A DNA stretch of 64,000 bases from Diadophis punctatus similis (GCA_023053685.1 JALIGW010000005.1:51325742-51389741); one strand, 5' to 3'. Positions 32,540 through 44,430 are shown, counted from the first letter of the stretch. Numbers and translations are program-made. The notes: generated from the letters alone by a model not told the origin.

Positions 32540-33630
32540 GAAAAAGACAAGACACAGAGAAAAATACAGAGAGTCATTTCAACAACCTAGAGCAGGGGTC
32601 AGCAACCTGTGGCTCTGGAGCCACATGTGGCTCTTTCATCCCTCTGCTGTGGCCAGTCGGTAAAAGGAAAAGATGCCATGCTAAGAGGAGACTCTATGGT
32701 GTGGGAACCGGACTTCCAGTTGGCAGAGGAAAAAGGATGCCACGCTAGGAAGAGACTCTATGGTGGGGGAACTGGACTTCTGGTCGGCAGAGGAAAAAAG
32801 ACACCACTCTAGGAGGAGACTCTATGGTGGGGGAACCTGACTTCCGGTCAGCTCCAGAATTGAATGGGAGGCTTCCGGTTAGGACTTTTGTGGCTCTTTG
32901 AGTGTTTAAGGTTGCCGACCCCTGACCTAGAGCATCCAGGAGTACATCAGTAAGATGGCACTCAAAGATGAGAGAATACCTGGGAGGAAGATCAAGTAAG
33001 GAAGTGTCATGCCAAGATAAGACCCTGCTTGGGATGTGCCATCAAGAGATAGCTGAGGTGACAGACATTGTGAAATCCAATCACTGGCTGGAAAGGGATG
33101 ACAAAAAGACAACAGTGAGGCACTGATCATATTAGCACAAGAACATGCACTAACCATCAGATACATAAAAACACAAAGCAAGACAGGCTTCAGAGACAAT
33201 CCAACATACAGAGGCAATGTGTAAGATGCATCCAGGAACAGCATATACTGAATGGCACAACCAAGCAGTTGGCATTATGTATAGGAACATCTGCACAGTG
33301 TATAGGCTAGGTTTTCACAAGTCCAGAAAGGAGATTCCACAGAGGGTCATGGAGAATTACAGGGCTAAGATCCTTTGGGACTTCAAGATCTAAATGACTA
33401 GGCCACTACTACTAGACGCCATGGTACTAAACAAGGACCAGAAGAAATAACGGTGGTGGATGTAGCAGTGCAAAGTGATAGCAATGTCAGGAAGAAGGAA
33501 TATGAGAAATTCCTTCCTTCCTGGCAAAGTACCAGGGCGTGAAAGGGGAATTAGAAAGGATGTGGAAAATAAAGATCAAAGTGGTTCCAATTGTGGTAAA
33601 AGCACTGTGATTGCAAAAAAGTGGATGAGT
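32540..33630 (+). mobile_element. R4-type LINE C-terminus, split by a hAT
   Basis: Pieced across frames, the translation shows SIQEYISKMA, then MEIVYRNICTVY-like VYRNICTVYRLG, SRKEIPQRVMENYRAKILWD and TVVDVAVQSDSNVRKKEYE. These correspond to the C-terminal restriction-like endonuclease region of R4/Dong-type LINEs, where the usual motif is VIDVAIPSDSN.RKKE. Several stops and frameshifts make it inactive. The hAT at 32593-32924 is inserted near the start. Confidence 0.78.
32593..32924. mobile_element. hAT MITE with 64-bp triplication
   Basis: The ends CAGGGGTCAGCAACC and GGTTGCCGACCCCTG are inverted repeats. ACCTAGAG is duplicated perfectly at 32585-32592 and 32925-32932. The interior holds three tandem units of 64 bp marked by GAGACTCTATGGTG (near 32689, 32753, 32817). 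It interrupts an R4 LINE and is therefore younger. Confidence 0.92.
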
Positions 33631-33673
33631 GGGGGGAGAGAGAGAGGATAGAGAGAGGATAGATAACAATAGG

Positions 33674-33735
33674 CAGACAGAAGAGACAGACAGACAGACA
33701 GACATGCATGCATGCATGCATGCATGCATGCATGC
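33674..33735 (+). repeat. (GACA)n followed by (TGCA)n
   Basis: GACAGACAGACAGACA passes into TGCATGCATGCATGCATGCA. The second part is self-complementary and could form cruciform or Z-DNA. Confidence 0.9.
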
Positions 33736-34727
33736 TACTGTCTGGTGAAATTACATAAAGTCATATGAATAGATAAGCCCCATTCCACTAGTTCTAATAG
33801 TAACCACTGTTATATATAATGCCCAGGTTACCCAGCCATTTTACCATTCTAACATACAGTTACAGATCTAGTTTTAATCTTGTATGTTTTCTTGTTTTAA
33901 TATTATTGTTGCTGCTGTTTTATAGCATTTTTGCACTTGTCCCGCTGTTAACAGAGAAGATAGCATCTAATAATTTTTAAAATAAATAAACCTCTAACAG
34001 TTTCTTATGAAAAAAGCACAGGATTATTTACATTACATTAGGCTGTATAAGTGGTCTATCAACACAATTAAAATAGAAAAAAGAAGATTACTGAGAAGTA
34101 TTTCATGAATTAGAGTTTCTTATAGCAGATTGCTAATTATTTTCTCACCACTCTTTCCACCAGGTTCTTCTAAGCAATTCTCCTATGACTGGGAAGGCTG
34201 TAAAATGATTTAAGAATATATATATTAAGAATATATTCATGGAGTAGGCACAGATGTACTACTTAAGCTAACTTGGGGAAAAATTCTACTTATTTATACA
34301 ATTCATACAAAGTAATGATACTATTTATACAAAGATAATGATAGTATTAATTCAAGCCACATTTTTTTCTAGCAACAATATTTACTCATATTTGCAGTAG
34401 TTTACTATTATCATGTTTTGGATCTTGGGATTCCCTAGTGATTTTCCTTCTGATTATGCTATAAGAGGAGAGCAGATGATCTCATGCAACTGTATATTTG
34501 TCATTTGTTTGCCTTTCATGCAGAAATGCTGTTTGAGTGAAATCATTCTCTAAGCATTTGGACAGTGTGAAGTAAGGTGCCTAAGCACCTACTAACATCT
34601 CTTCCTAACATAGGAATTAAATATATTTTCAAACAGAATTACATATAATAAGTACAGATGTGCAGGTTGTTTCCACAACTATGGAAGTCATAAGTATTTT
34701 AAGTATTTATTTATTTCATCAGGCATG
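33736..34727. other. AT-rich unique sequence
   Basis: No gene or repeat is recognised. Confidence 0.5.
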
Positions 34728-34905
34728 TATATAAGTATATAACAGATATGAGTATAAACATAATTATGAATACATGAAATGGATATGAATAAAAAGGAAC
34801 ATTAGGACAGGGATGGTAGGCACACTGGTGCGCTTATGCACACCCCTTAAAGACCTCTTAGGAATGGGGTGAGGTTGACAGTAGACAGTCTAAGGTTAAG
34901 TTAAG
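34728..34905 (-). mobile_element. CR1-like LINE 3' end (part of inverted chimera)
   Basis: On the minus strand it reads ACCTCACCCCATTCCTAAGA and GGGGTGTGCATAAGCGCACC, then a tail reversed here as TATTTATTTATTTCATC. This is the same terminus as at 16519-17145. At about 34905 it joins, in opposite orientation, the next segment of the same family. Confidence 0.82.
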
Positions 34906-35165
34906 CAACAACATTGCCAAAAAGGCTTCAAGAACTGTTAACCTAATCTTACGTAGCTTCTTCTCCGGTAATATCACACTACTAACAAGAGCATACAAAA
35001 CATTCGCCAGACCCATCCTTGAATACAGCTCATCTGTCTGGAACCCACACCGCATATCGGACATAAATACATTAGAAAGTGTCCAGAGATACTTTACAAT
35101 AAGAGTCCTCCATTCCTCTACTCGCAACAGAATACCTTACGCAACCAGACTTGAAAACCTGGGCT
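34906..35165 (+). mobile_element. CR1-like LINE segment, inverted
   Basis: Plus-strand sequence (GCCAAAAAGGCTTCAAGAAC, ACAAGAGCATACAAAACATT, TCTGGAACCCACACCGCATA) encodes the part of ORF2 that is also present, reversed, at 35200-35530. It stops at CTTGAAAACCTGGGCTT. The 3'-end block with an adjacent inverted upstream block is the arrangement produced by twin priming. Confidence 0.8.
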
Positions 35166-36340
35166 TCAACACCCCTTTATTGACAGGTAGGACGTTGTAA
35201 CAGATAATTTTATCTACTACGCTTAGGTTGGGCCGAAGACGGCAAAGTTCTAAGCTGTCTAATCCCAAAATTTCAAGTCTGGTGGCATAAGGTATTCTGT
35301 TGCGAGTAGAGGAGTGGAGGACTCTTCTCATGAAATATCTCTGGATTCGTTCAATTATATTAATGTCTGATATGCAGTGCGGGTTCCAGATAGATGAGCT
35401 GTATTCAAGAATTTGTCTTGCAAAAGTTTTGTATGCCCTAGTTTGTAGTTCAATATTACCGGAGAAGAAACTACGCAAGATTAGGTTAACAACTTTTAAT
35501 GCCTTTTTGGAAATACTGTTACAGTGAGCTCTGGCACTTAGATCATTTGAGAGGAGTACTCCAAGGTCCTTGACAGAGTGAGGGTCATCTATGAGGTCCT
35601 ATCCGCCCAGCTTGAATTTTGTGTTCTGATTTTTTTTACCAATGTGTAAGACAGAGCATTTGTTGGTTGAGATTTAAAGTTGCCAATTGTTTGACTATTC
35701 TGACAGATAGTCAAGGTCTTTTTGTAGGGTAGCAGCATTGTTGATGGTGTTGAATAGTTTTACATCATCAGCGTGGGTCCTAAAATGCTTCCTTGGGGGA
35801 CACTGCTGTTAACAGGTGCAGGGTTTGATAGGGCGTTCCCCATTTTGACTACTTGTTGCCTGTTTGATAGGAACGTAGCTATCCACTTATGCAGGGATCC
35901 GGAAATGCCATAAGATTTTAGTTTTAGAAGTAGTTTGTCATGTACTACTGAATCAAAGGCTTTACAGAAGTCTATATAAATTACGTCTATTGCTTTACCC
36001 TGATCGAGCTGTGAAGTCCATATGTTTTTGCAGTGTAAGAGTTGCAGATTACAGGACAATTTTTTTCTGAAGCCAAACTGCTTGTTAGAGAGTAGGTTGT
36101 TTGTCTATAAGTAGAGGGTAACTGATTGGTTTATGATTGATTCCATGACTTTGCATGTAATGAAACATAATGAGATTGGTCTGTAATTTTCAACTAGACT
36201 GGGGTCACCCTTTTTGAAGATAGGGATGACCATGGCTAGTGACCATAAGTTAAGCAAGGAGCTGGTTCTGAAAGATATTTCATAAATTATGCTAAGAGGT
36301 TCTGCTATGGTGGTTGAGAAGGAACTAACTTGATCTGTGT
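35166..36340 (-). mobile_element. CR1-like LINE reverse transcriptase fragment
   Basis: On the minus strand, frames show YIDFCKAFDSVVHDKLLLKL, GSLHKWIATFLSNRQQVV, VPQGSILGPTLM and, after breaks, RAYKTFARQILEYSSSIW and LELCRLRPNLSVVDKIICYN. These are reverse-transcriptase and C-terminal parts of a CR1-type ORF2 (KAFDSV, PQGSILGP). The catalytic-site frame is broken (a YTDD-like remnant). It ends abruptly at LPVN beside the inverted segment. Confidence 0.85.
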
Positions 36341-36850
36341 AGAGCTAAATACCTTAATTTATCATGATATTTTTTCATTATTACACTTTGGGGTTTTTTT
36401 TGGGGGGGGGTTTGCTACATAAGAGTCCACTGTCATTATTCTGAACACAAATAACTAATTATGTTAGGTAAAGTGGGTACATTCCAAGTTCCTCCCTTGG
36501 CACCTGATGGGTCCTCAGGGATGCATCTTCTGCTGGCCTTCCTCACAGTACTTTGGAAGAGTATCCCACTTAATTTATGTGGCAGGGGGGGGGGAAGTGA
36601 GTTAAATATAAAATGTTACAAGAAAGAGGAGCATTGGATTTACAGGATTTGCAACTGTATTTTGCTCCTTGTTGTTTTGTCTAAATGAGAGGATAGCTGT
36701 TGCTGAGAAACCAGAGACTTTTATAGTTATAAGCTTACAACCTGAAATTTGTATGGCATGAATATTTATGGTATGAGAAAGTTAAGGTTAATATGGACTT
36801 TAAAAATAAGTTTATTAGACATGCCACATTGAGACTATTGAATATATAGA
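36341..36850. other. AT-rich unique sequence
   Basis: No gene. G runs occur at 36400 and 36585. Confidence 0.5.
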
Positions 36851-37070
36851 GCCGAGATGGTGCAATGGTTAAATGCAGCACTGCAGGCTACTGCTAGTTC
36901 AGCAGTTCAGCTGTTCAAATCTCACCAGCTCAAGGTTGACTCAGCCTTCCATCCTTCCGAGGTGGGTAAAATGAGGACCCAGATTGTTGGGGGCAATATG
37001 CTGAACTCTGTAAACTGCTTAGAGAGGGCTGTAAAGCACTATGAAGCGGTATATAAGTCTAAGTGCTATA
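36851..37070 (+). mobile_element. L2-tailed tRNA SINE
   Basis: GAGCCGAGATGGTGCAATGG is the head. The body and tail match 5163-5395 closely (GATTGTTGGGGGCAATATGC, AAGCGGTATATAAGTC). The GCTATT tail is cut to a single unit. Confidence 0.88.
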
Positions 37071-37750
37071 TGTAAACCCAGATTGTGTCTGAAAACATGT
37101 TTACAGATTTCAGCTCAAGAAGCATATTATAGTAGAGAAATGGCACATAACAATAAATGATTGATGTGCAAGGATTTATTGGAAAATTATCAAGGACAAT
37201 TTAAAATCAAAGCAGGGCAACAATTAAAATCAGAAGGATATAGCTGTCAATGGTTTTCCCACTATCTGAAAATAATAAATTGGCTACAAAACAGCCAACT
37301 TCTTAGTCTGTTATAAGCAAGTCTTTTGTAAAAAGTAAAGACCCAACCAATCATTTAAAATCTATATCTTTTATGAATTTGAAAAACCAAACTATTTTGG
37401 AAAACTGTTACACATAAATGGTTTCTAAAAATAATCGTAGCTGCACCTAAACAGTATGAGTGAACACTATTTCTGCTTAAGAAAAACCAAAAGCATATGA
37501 AGCAACCTATGCTGTGTTTACCATGTTGCCTCAAGTGAGGCTGCGATATTGGTCTCAAAGAAACAACCTACTGGGCTTTGATGAAGAATTAATAGATTCT
37601 GAAAGAGAAGATTAAAAGGAATCATTGCTATATGCTACACAATAGACACAAAAAGCACAAGAAAATAAGCAGCCAACAAGCACTGCAGAGTCTCTGTATA
37701 ATGTCATCAGACGCTAGAAAAATCAATTTGTCATCATGCCAAATTCTCTC

Positions 37751-37784
<34 letters not shown>

Positions 37785-39079
37785 TGCGTGCGTACGTACG
37801 TACGTGCATGCACAAATATGTGTTTGCATTATATCATTATTATTACTGCATTATTAAGGAGGTTTAAGAGGAGAATAAGGGTCTAGTGACTGTAAATACT
37901 GAATCACATAAAATGAATTGCTGTCACCATATAGTTGTTTGAGTCCCAAAAAAGGTGTTATCATAAAAAACACCATATATGGGGAATAGAATAACATGGA
38001 CTTTTCTCCTGTGAACTGGACTTGTGATGTAATTGGCAAGATCTTTGGCTGAACTTGTGCAGATAGGTTTGCAGGTGGTTGCATCTTTATACATGAGGAT
38101 TTCTAGCCAATAAGATTGCAGTTTAGGAAAGAAGGATATATTGTTTTTCAGATATTGTTGAACTCCAGTTCACATCAGTCTGAACAACACACCCTACAGC
38201 AATCTACAGTAAATCTGTTGCCAAAGCTTTAAGGGTCACTTTATTTAGCGTCACAAAAGAGAGAAATACTATAGGGAAAATACTGACATTCCTGCTTGAA
38301 ATCCTAAAGTTTGTTCACCAAGGTCGCTAATAAAGTATAAATGTGTCAGTAGAACTAAGCTCATTAAGAAAACATGGGCCAGTTGATTTAGCCTTAAAAA
38401 GATAAGTTTATGAATAAAGTTATATGCTTCATATAAACTTGAATCAAGAAGGCTTTTATTGTCATGGTGGAGAAAAAAGAGAAGGAAATACTCTGTTCTT
38501 CTTGTATTCCAGACAGAAAAAGCAAACCTATCAGTATTCCAATGGCAGAAGATAGACAACAGGAGGAACAAATGGTTCCTTTGTGCATCTATTCCTAACT
38601 CCACTACTGCTCAATAAGATAAAAGGTACAAAGAATAAAGCAGAATGGGATAACTCATTGCAGCAAACTTGCCTTGGCCTATTCATCAAGGCCAATTCGC
38701 CACAGGACAACTCACCATGGAACAATTCAATTTAATTATTTAAAATAATGAAAAAATATTTACATTTTGGTCATCTGCATTTCATTGTGTTCCTCCATAG
38801 TACCATATTTAAATGGAAATACCTTGGAAGCCCTGATCAGGTATCTTCTACCTACTATGTAGCCAGAGAGTTCTAATTCACTTTTGATCTTTAAGAAAAA
38901 TTGCTAACTGCAGTTATGAAGGTTGATTAATGGATGTTATTGTTCTGTTGTACACATGTGATCTTAATAATGTTTTGAATAAAATTTGTACTCCTATTAT
39001 ATTTTACTTTTGTTCATTCACTCTGATATTTGCCACTGAATTAAGCGAACTTATTTCTGTATACAACAGAATGGAACCA
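37071..39079. other. AT-rich unique sequence with small repeats
   Basis: No gene. A (TG)n/(CGTA)n array lies at 37753-37806. At about 38645-38725 there is a degenerate 14-16-bp pattern (ATAACTCATTGCAGCAAAC, CCAATTCGCCACAGGA, CAACTCACCATGGA) that resembles a squamate minisatellite. The remainder is unassigned. Confidence 0.4.
37753..37806 (+). repeat. (TG)n then (CGTA)n microsatellite
   Basis: About 15 TG units pass through GCATGCG to CGTACGTACGTACG. Confidence 0.9.
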
Positions 39080-39480
39080 TGACTAACATCTCTTTTTTTT
39101 TTAAGAATAATATTTATTGAGTTTTCCTTTAAAAACATAACAATTAAATACACACAACAAAAATAAACACAACATAAAAAAACCAAATACAAAAACTGTA
39201 GAGAACACTACAGTAAGCAAATAATATACGCAGTCAACTACAAACATAACACCGACTAGTACAAACCATAAAAGTGAAATCATGTTTCTTTGACAGCCTA
39301 TTAGCTATTACTATTAATCTTTATACATTATATCTGTATTTATACATTATAAATATTTCTACAGCTAATTTACCCAATTCATCCTGCTGTTTGCAAACAT
39401 TACTTCAGTCAGAAAGTGAGGTAAAGTATCATAGTATATGAAATAAACTACAGTTTGTTATATCATTGCAAGCAGTTATA

Positions 39481-39954
39481 CTATAATAGATTTCTGTATT
39501 TTTTTTGTCCAAGCCAATTATACCATCTATCCCAGGTTTTATTGAAATCTGTCTCTTCTTTGTCCTGAATTTCCATCGTTAACTTGCACATCTCTGCTAC
39601 TTCCAAAATTTTATTGACCACAGTTATCATTGTTGGTATTGAATCCAATTTCCAAGTTTGTGCGTAAGTAATTCTAGCGGCTGTAGTAATGTGTAGTATT
39701 AAATATCTATCTTCTTCATCAAATTTTCCCCTAAATATGCCTAGTAAAAATAATTCTGGTTTTAATTCAAGACTTCGTGCTATAATTTGTTCTATTATAA
39801 TTTTAACCTTATTCCAAAATATTCTCACCTGAGGGCAAGTCCACCAAAGGTGGTAATATGTCCCATTTTCTATTTTACACTTCCAGCATTTAGGAGATAA
39901 TTTAGTAAACATTTTTGCCAGTCGGGCAGGAGGAAGATGCCATCTATAAAACAT
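39481..39954 (-). pseudogene. L1 ORF2 C-terminal domain, out of frame
   Basis: About 157 codons begin near MFYRWHLPPARLAKMF. A cysteine/histidine motif typical of the L1 ORF2 C-terminus follows (CWKCKIENGTYYHLWWTC), then FLLGIFRGKFDEED, ARITYAQTWKLDS and KLTMEIQDKEETD. It continues the frame at 39971-41590 after a one-base shift near 39960-39972. The final residues align with the L1 end at 20844-21647. It cannot be translated as one protein with the upstream part. Confidence 0.88.
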
Positions 39955-39970
39955 TTTATAGATGTTCTCT

Positions 39971-41590
39971 TTATAAGGTTAATTTGTAGTTCTGTTCCCA
40001 AATTTTGTCCCATTCAGAAAGATGTATATTATACCCAAAGTTTTGGGCCCAAGCTATCATTGATCCTTTAACAGTTTCTTCAAACAATTTATATTCTAGC
40101 AGATAACTATATAATTTTGATAATACCTTTCCATCAGTACCTAATAATATTTTATCTAGGCCGTTCATATTTTGGAAACCAAGTTGTTTATCTTTACTAT
40201 ATCTAGATTGGACCTGCAGATAGTGCCACCAATCTAGTTGTATACCGGACTCATTAAGATCTTGTTTCATTTTAAGATTATCATAATCATCCAATACTTG
40301 TTGGTAGGTTATTACTGTCTTATCACTTAATAAATTTGGGTAAATAACCGCTTCCACTGGGGAGATCCATTTTGGGAGCTTTATATAATGTTGTTTTTGA
40401 ATCTTAGTCCAGCTTTCTAAGAGAGGTCCTCTTATTTGATGGCAGTGAAAATACGAATGTGTAGTATGTTTCCCATCTGCCAAAAATGCATGCCAACCTA
40501 TCTGTAGGTCGTAGCCCTCTATTGTTAAAATTCGTTTGTTTCTTAATAATATCCAATCTTTAATCCAAATTAGGTTGGCAGCTTGTTGATACACCTCCCA
40601 ATCAGGTAATCCAAATCCGCCTCTTCTTCTACTATCCTGTAGGAGTTTTGTTTTAATTCTTGCTTTTTTCTTTGACCAGATGAATCTATGTATAATTCTA
40701 TTTAATGTTACAAAAAACTCTTTAAGTTTTACTGGAGCAATTTGGAATAAAAATAAAATTTTGGGGAGTATATTCATTTTAATGGTTGCAATTTTACCCA
40801 TAAAAGATAACTGCAGTTTTGACCAGTTTTCTAAATCTTTTTTAATGTCTTTGATTAATTTTGAATAGTTGTCTTCTTTTATTGTTGTACATTTAGCGGT
40901 TAACCACAGTCCCAAATATTTTACCTTTTTAACAGTTTTAATTCCTAATATTTTTTCCAGGTTGTCCTTTTGTTTTGCCGTTAAGTTTTTAGTTATTACT
41001 TTTGTTTTTTCCTTATTTATCCTTAAACCTGCAATCTTTCCATATTTTTCAATTTCTTCTAACAGTTTTGGTCCCGTTTCAATTGGATTTTCCAAAATAA
41101 TAACCATGTCATCGGCAAAGGCCTGGGTTTTATACTCCTCTTTTTTTATTTTCACTCCTTTTATTTCCTGATTAGTTCTAATTTCTCTTAAAAGTATCTC
41201 CAATGCCAAAATGAATATTAATGGGGCTAAAGGGCAGCCTTGTCGAACTCCTTTACATACATTTATTTTCTCTGTTACTTTGTTATTAAATATTATTCTA
41301 GCTGTTTGTTCATTATAAATTGCTTTGATTAGTCCCATAAATTTATTCCCTAGTTCCATTTTTTCAAATAAAGTTGTGAAGAACTTCCAATAAAGATTAT
41401 CAAACGCCTTCTGAGCGTCAATAAATATTAACGCTGCCTGGCTTTCAATATGCTGATCGTAATATTCAAGAACACTAAGTATTATTCTTGTGTTATATCT
41501 TATTTGCCTATTTGGCAGAAAACCATTTTGATCTGTATGTATTATTTTATTGAGAATCTTTTTTAATCTTTCTGCAATGATCGTAGCCAT
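39971..41590 (-). pseudogene. L1 ORF2 reverse transcriptase, 540 open codons
   Basis: The open frame begins inside the reverse transcriptase. It has DQNGFLPNRQIRYNTR, FIDAQKAFDNLYW (catalytic Asp in IDAQKAFD), GVRQGCPLAPLIFILALE and the catalytic FADDMVIIL, then GLRINKEKTKV and VKYLGLWLT, then the thumb and a long C-terminal region with RRGGFGLPDW. Lack of internal stops over 540 codons argues for a young copy. It ends in a stop at LTL, where a frameshift separates it from the C-terminal domain. The first methionine is at the truncation point and is not a real start. Confidence 0.92.
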
Positions 41591-41605
41591 TGACTAACAT
41601 CTCTT

Positions 41606-43559
41606 GATGGTATAAATTAATCACATCAAGGGAATAATACCCTTCTGTGTTGCATACAATATTTTATTTAGCAAGTTATAATTGAAATTTTGATATTATA
41701 AAAGAACATGATATTTGTTACATTTACACATTATAGTATTTTGATTATCAGTAAAAGAAAAAGTGTCAAGGTAAAATATCATATAGAGATTTAAAAATCA
41801 CGATTCATATTCATACTGAATGCTACCCATATCTAGAAGCGTGACTGCTTATCCCAATATGCATGCCACAATGGAATATTAAGACTAGGATAGGAATACT
41901 AGCCTCAAGGCAAGATCAATCCATCACTGTTATTTCAGACCCGATGAGATCAAATATGGTTCAGATGTATTTTGCTCTTTAAAAAAAAGATGAAATGTTA
42001 TTCACTGGCTATATACTGTATATCAGCAATTGAAGGGGAAAAAACATATTTCAATAGTCCTTAACATTGGCAGGAGAATGAAGTCTCTTAAAAGTTTTAT
42101 GATTTTATTCTGTTTTGTTTTCACAAGATGCTATAAGAGGGTTTCGTAAGACCCACTCAAGTAAAGAAAAGCAGAAAGACAGAAACATTTCAATTTAATG
42201 GACATTAAGGTTTACCAATACATCTTCTGTTCCAAACATCCTATTAAATCATGGTTCTAATGTTTATAGCATCCCCACTTTCTACTAAACGATTTAATTG
42301 AACAGTGTCATCAATATAACATGGTAAATGTTGTTAATAACAAAACCAATGCAACTCGTAATATCTATTACATTATTTTAGCAGATCTTGTGCTTTTACA
42401 ATTTGCTTTGGAAATTACTCAGGTCCCCCTTTATCTCTTTTCGAAGGTGGGAAGAATACTTGCCTTCCTCCAGGTTATTTGACCCTTAAAGTGGGATTTC
42501 TCAATATGTTCAGCTAGGGCTAGGCCATCATTTTCTTCAGTATTAGAGGATGCAATTTCTCTGTAGATCCAAATAGAATATGTTGTGATCATTCAGGACA
42601 TGAGTTACCATAACAAGATCTGCTTGGCCTGGGAGGGCTATAACTTGGTGCATTAGCAAAACGTCTCCACGGCCTGAATCTCTGCTTGATCACGAATTAT
42701 GAGTCTAGAAGAATTCCCAACTCATGAATCAACTTTCTGAATTGAGGAATAACAAAGGAACTTGGAACCACTAAGGACCATGCTAATGGGTAACCTACAT
42801 AGCCTTTGTCAAACTGCAAATTCTGGATATCCCAGACATCTTTGAGGGTGGAAGAACTATTAAGACATTTCACCCAAGGAACCTGATTGATCCTGAAAGT
42901 TTTTAAAGAAAGCCTGGTTTATTCATCATATTATTCTGTGAAGTTCTATTTCACACCTGGTTGATCTCTAAAATACAGAGATGACTATAACATTAGATAA
43001 AATTACTCTGAAAAGTTTTTTTAGTTGCCAATTCAAGGCAGCTTCCAGATTTTTTAGAAAGCAAATGACAGCAAATGCTCTTGGAGTGATTCTGTCTTAC
43101 AACTTAAAGAAAATATAGACAAACACCGGTACAAACTCACATATAAGGCTCTTGAGCAGCAATAATATTGCTGAAGGATAAAAAAAATTTCCATGTCTGT
43201 TGGGACAGTATATCCTTAGCCAGTATCCCAATTAAAGCTGACATATTCTATTGAGGAAAGATAAGTGGGAAAAGATAGCCATAGGCAATTCCAGAGGAAG
43301 AAAAACAGTTTCCCTTGCAGGTAAAACATTTGTCTTTGCTCTGTTTGGATACCAGTTTTGCAGAGCCAAGTGGGATGAAAGTGGCATCATCTTGCTCTGT
43401 AATCTGAGGAAGTAGACTAGGTTTTCTTATGAATTCTATCACCTCTGAGTTAGGCCTACAGCTTCATCAGAAGGTCAAATGATGTGAGTATAGTTGTACT
43501 CATCATGGAATCAAGGTCACTTGGACAGAGATTGTAATGCTACTAGTCTTAGAAAGCTG
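41606..43559. other. Unique sequence, possibly decayed L2 near the end
   Basis: No gene is recognised. Balanced-composition DNA after 42400 may include the decayed upstream part of the L2 at 43560, but I cannot show it. Confidence 0.35.
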
Positions 43560-43990
43560 ATATATTCTCTTTCTTAAAGAGGTTAGCTCTCAATCCAGAC
43601 AAATTTACAAATTTCACCCTTTGTCTTTTAGATAAAAGTTATTGAGAATGTGATGGCAACAGAGAATTCTAGAGAAGGTGGATTGTTTTGATCCCTTTCA
43701 GTCAAGGTTCAGTATCACAAAAGACATTGGTTGCTGTGATATGCGCCCTTAATCAGGATCTGAATAACACACCATTCTGGTCATATTAGAAAGCTCTTGT
43801 ATTTATTATTATCAATCATAACTGTCTCAAAATAGGGGACTTTTTAATGGGTCCAAACCTGAGTGATCAGATCTTATGGGGGGGGGAGATTGAGCCCTTG
43901 ATTACTTCAATGTGAAATGCCCATTGTTCTTCCCTATTCTAGTCAACTACTCTATGAAGCCATTTAGAGAGATCATCTATCAATTTAGAG
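43560..43990 (+). mobile_element. L2-like LINE reverse transcriptase relic
   Basis: Broken frames give an IKVIENVMA-like stretch (L2: KVIERVVA), then GATCCCTTTCAGTCAAGGTT (L2: DPFQSGF), and later TCTATGAAGCCATTTAGAG (L2: YMRPLGE). The spacing fits an L2 reverse transcriptase with many stops. It is cut at 43991 by a hAT-like end. Confidence 0.5.
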
Positions 43991-44430
43991 CAGTGGTGGC
44001 CAACCTTAATCATACCATGCGCCAATTTTTTCACAGACGAGTTCAGATGCGCCATACAACTAGATAATATAAATCGTAAGGATACAAGTTATGGGGGGGG
44101 TTGGTTGGTCGTGCAAAGCACCTTTGCGGGGAGAGGGGAGGGGGGAAAAGGGGGAAGCAAGCAGGCAGGAGAGGAGAAAGGAAGGCAGGAGGGAAGCTGA
44201 GCCAGAAAGTCAGAGTGGGGAGAGGGGACCGGAGGAGGAGAAGAAGAAAAAAGGGCCAGGCGAAAGGAAAGAGAGAGGTGGATTCCTTCCTTCCCTCCCT
44301 CCCCCCCTTTCCCGACACCTACAATCCTTCCTCTTCCATTCCTCTGGGCGGGAGCGCACTTCCCTCTTCTCTTCCTCCCCATCTGCACAAACTGGAAAGA
44401 GGTGGAGGCGGCAGGCGAGCTTATAGCCTT
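43991..44430. mobile_element. hAT-like element with one visible end
   Basis: CAGTGGTGGCCAACCTTAAT is a hAT-type terminus. No matching inverted end is found downstream, so it is truncated. The interior at 44090-44420 is a purine-rich then pyrimidine-rich GC stretch (GGGGAGAGGGGAGGGGGG, CCCTCCCTCCCCCCCT). Overlapping frames on both strands are compositional. Confidence 0.55.

Larger units (their letters stand above)
39095..41590 (-). mobile_element. 5'-truncated L1 retrotransposon
   Basis: A 2.5-kb insertion is flanked by TGACTAACATCTCTT (39080-39094 and 41591-41605), with a poly-A run (poly-T here) at its 3' end near 39095. It contains most of L1 ORF2 downstream of the endonuclease (see the two coding entries) and a 3' UTR. 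The 5' end falls inside the reverse transcriptase, so the copy lacks ORF1, endonuclease and promoter. Confidence 0.9.

Noticed and set aside
32927..33244. 105-codon minus-strand frame
   Set aside because: It is the antisense shadow of the R4 LINE region, which is meaningful on the plus strand.
34858..35527. Plus and minus frames MRVEEWRTLI.../MRVEEWRTLL...
   Set aside because: They are antisense readings of the CR1 ORF2 segment. They look like a two-copy protein only because the LINE segment is present in both orientations.
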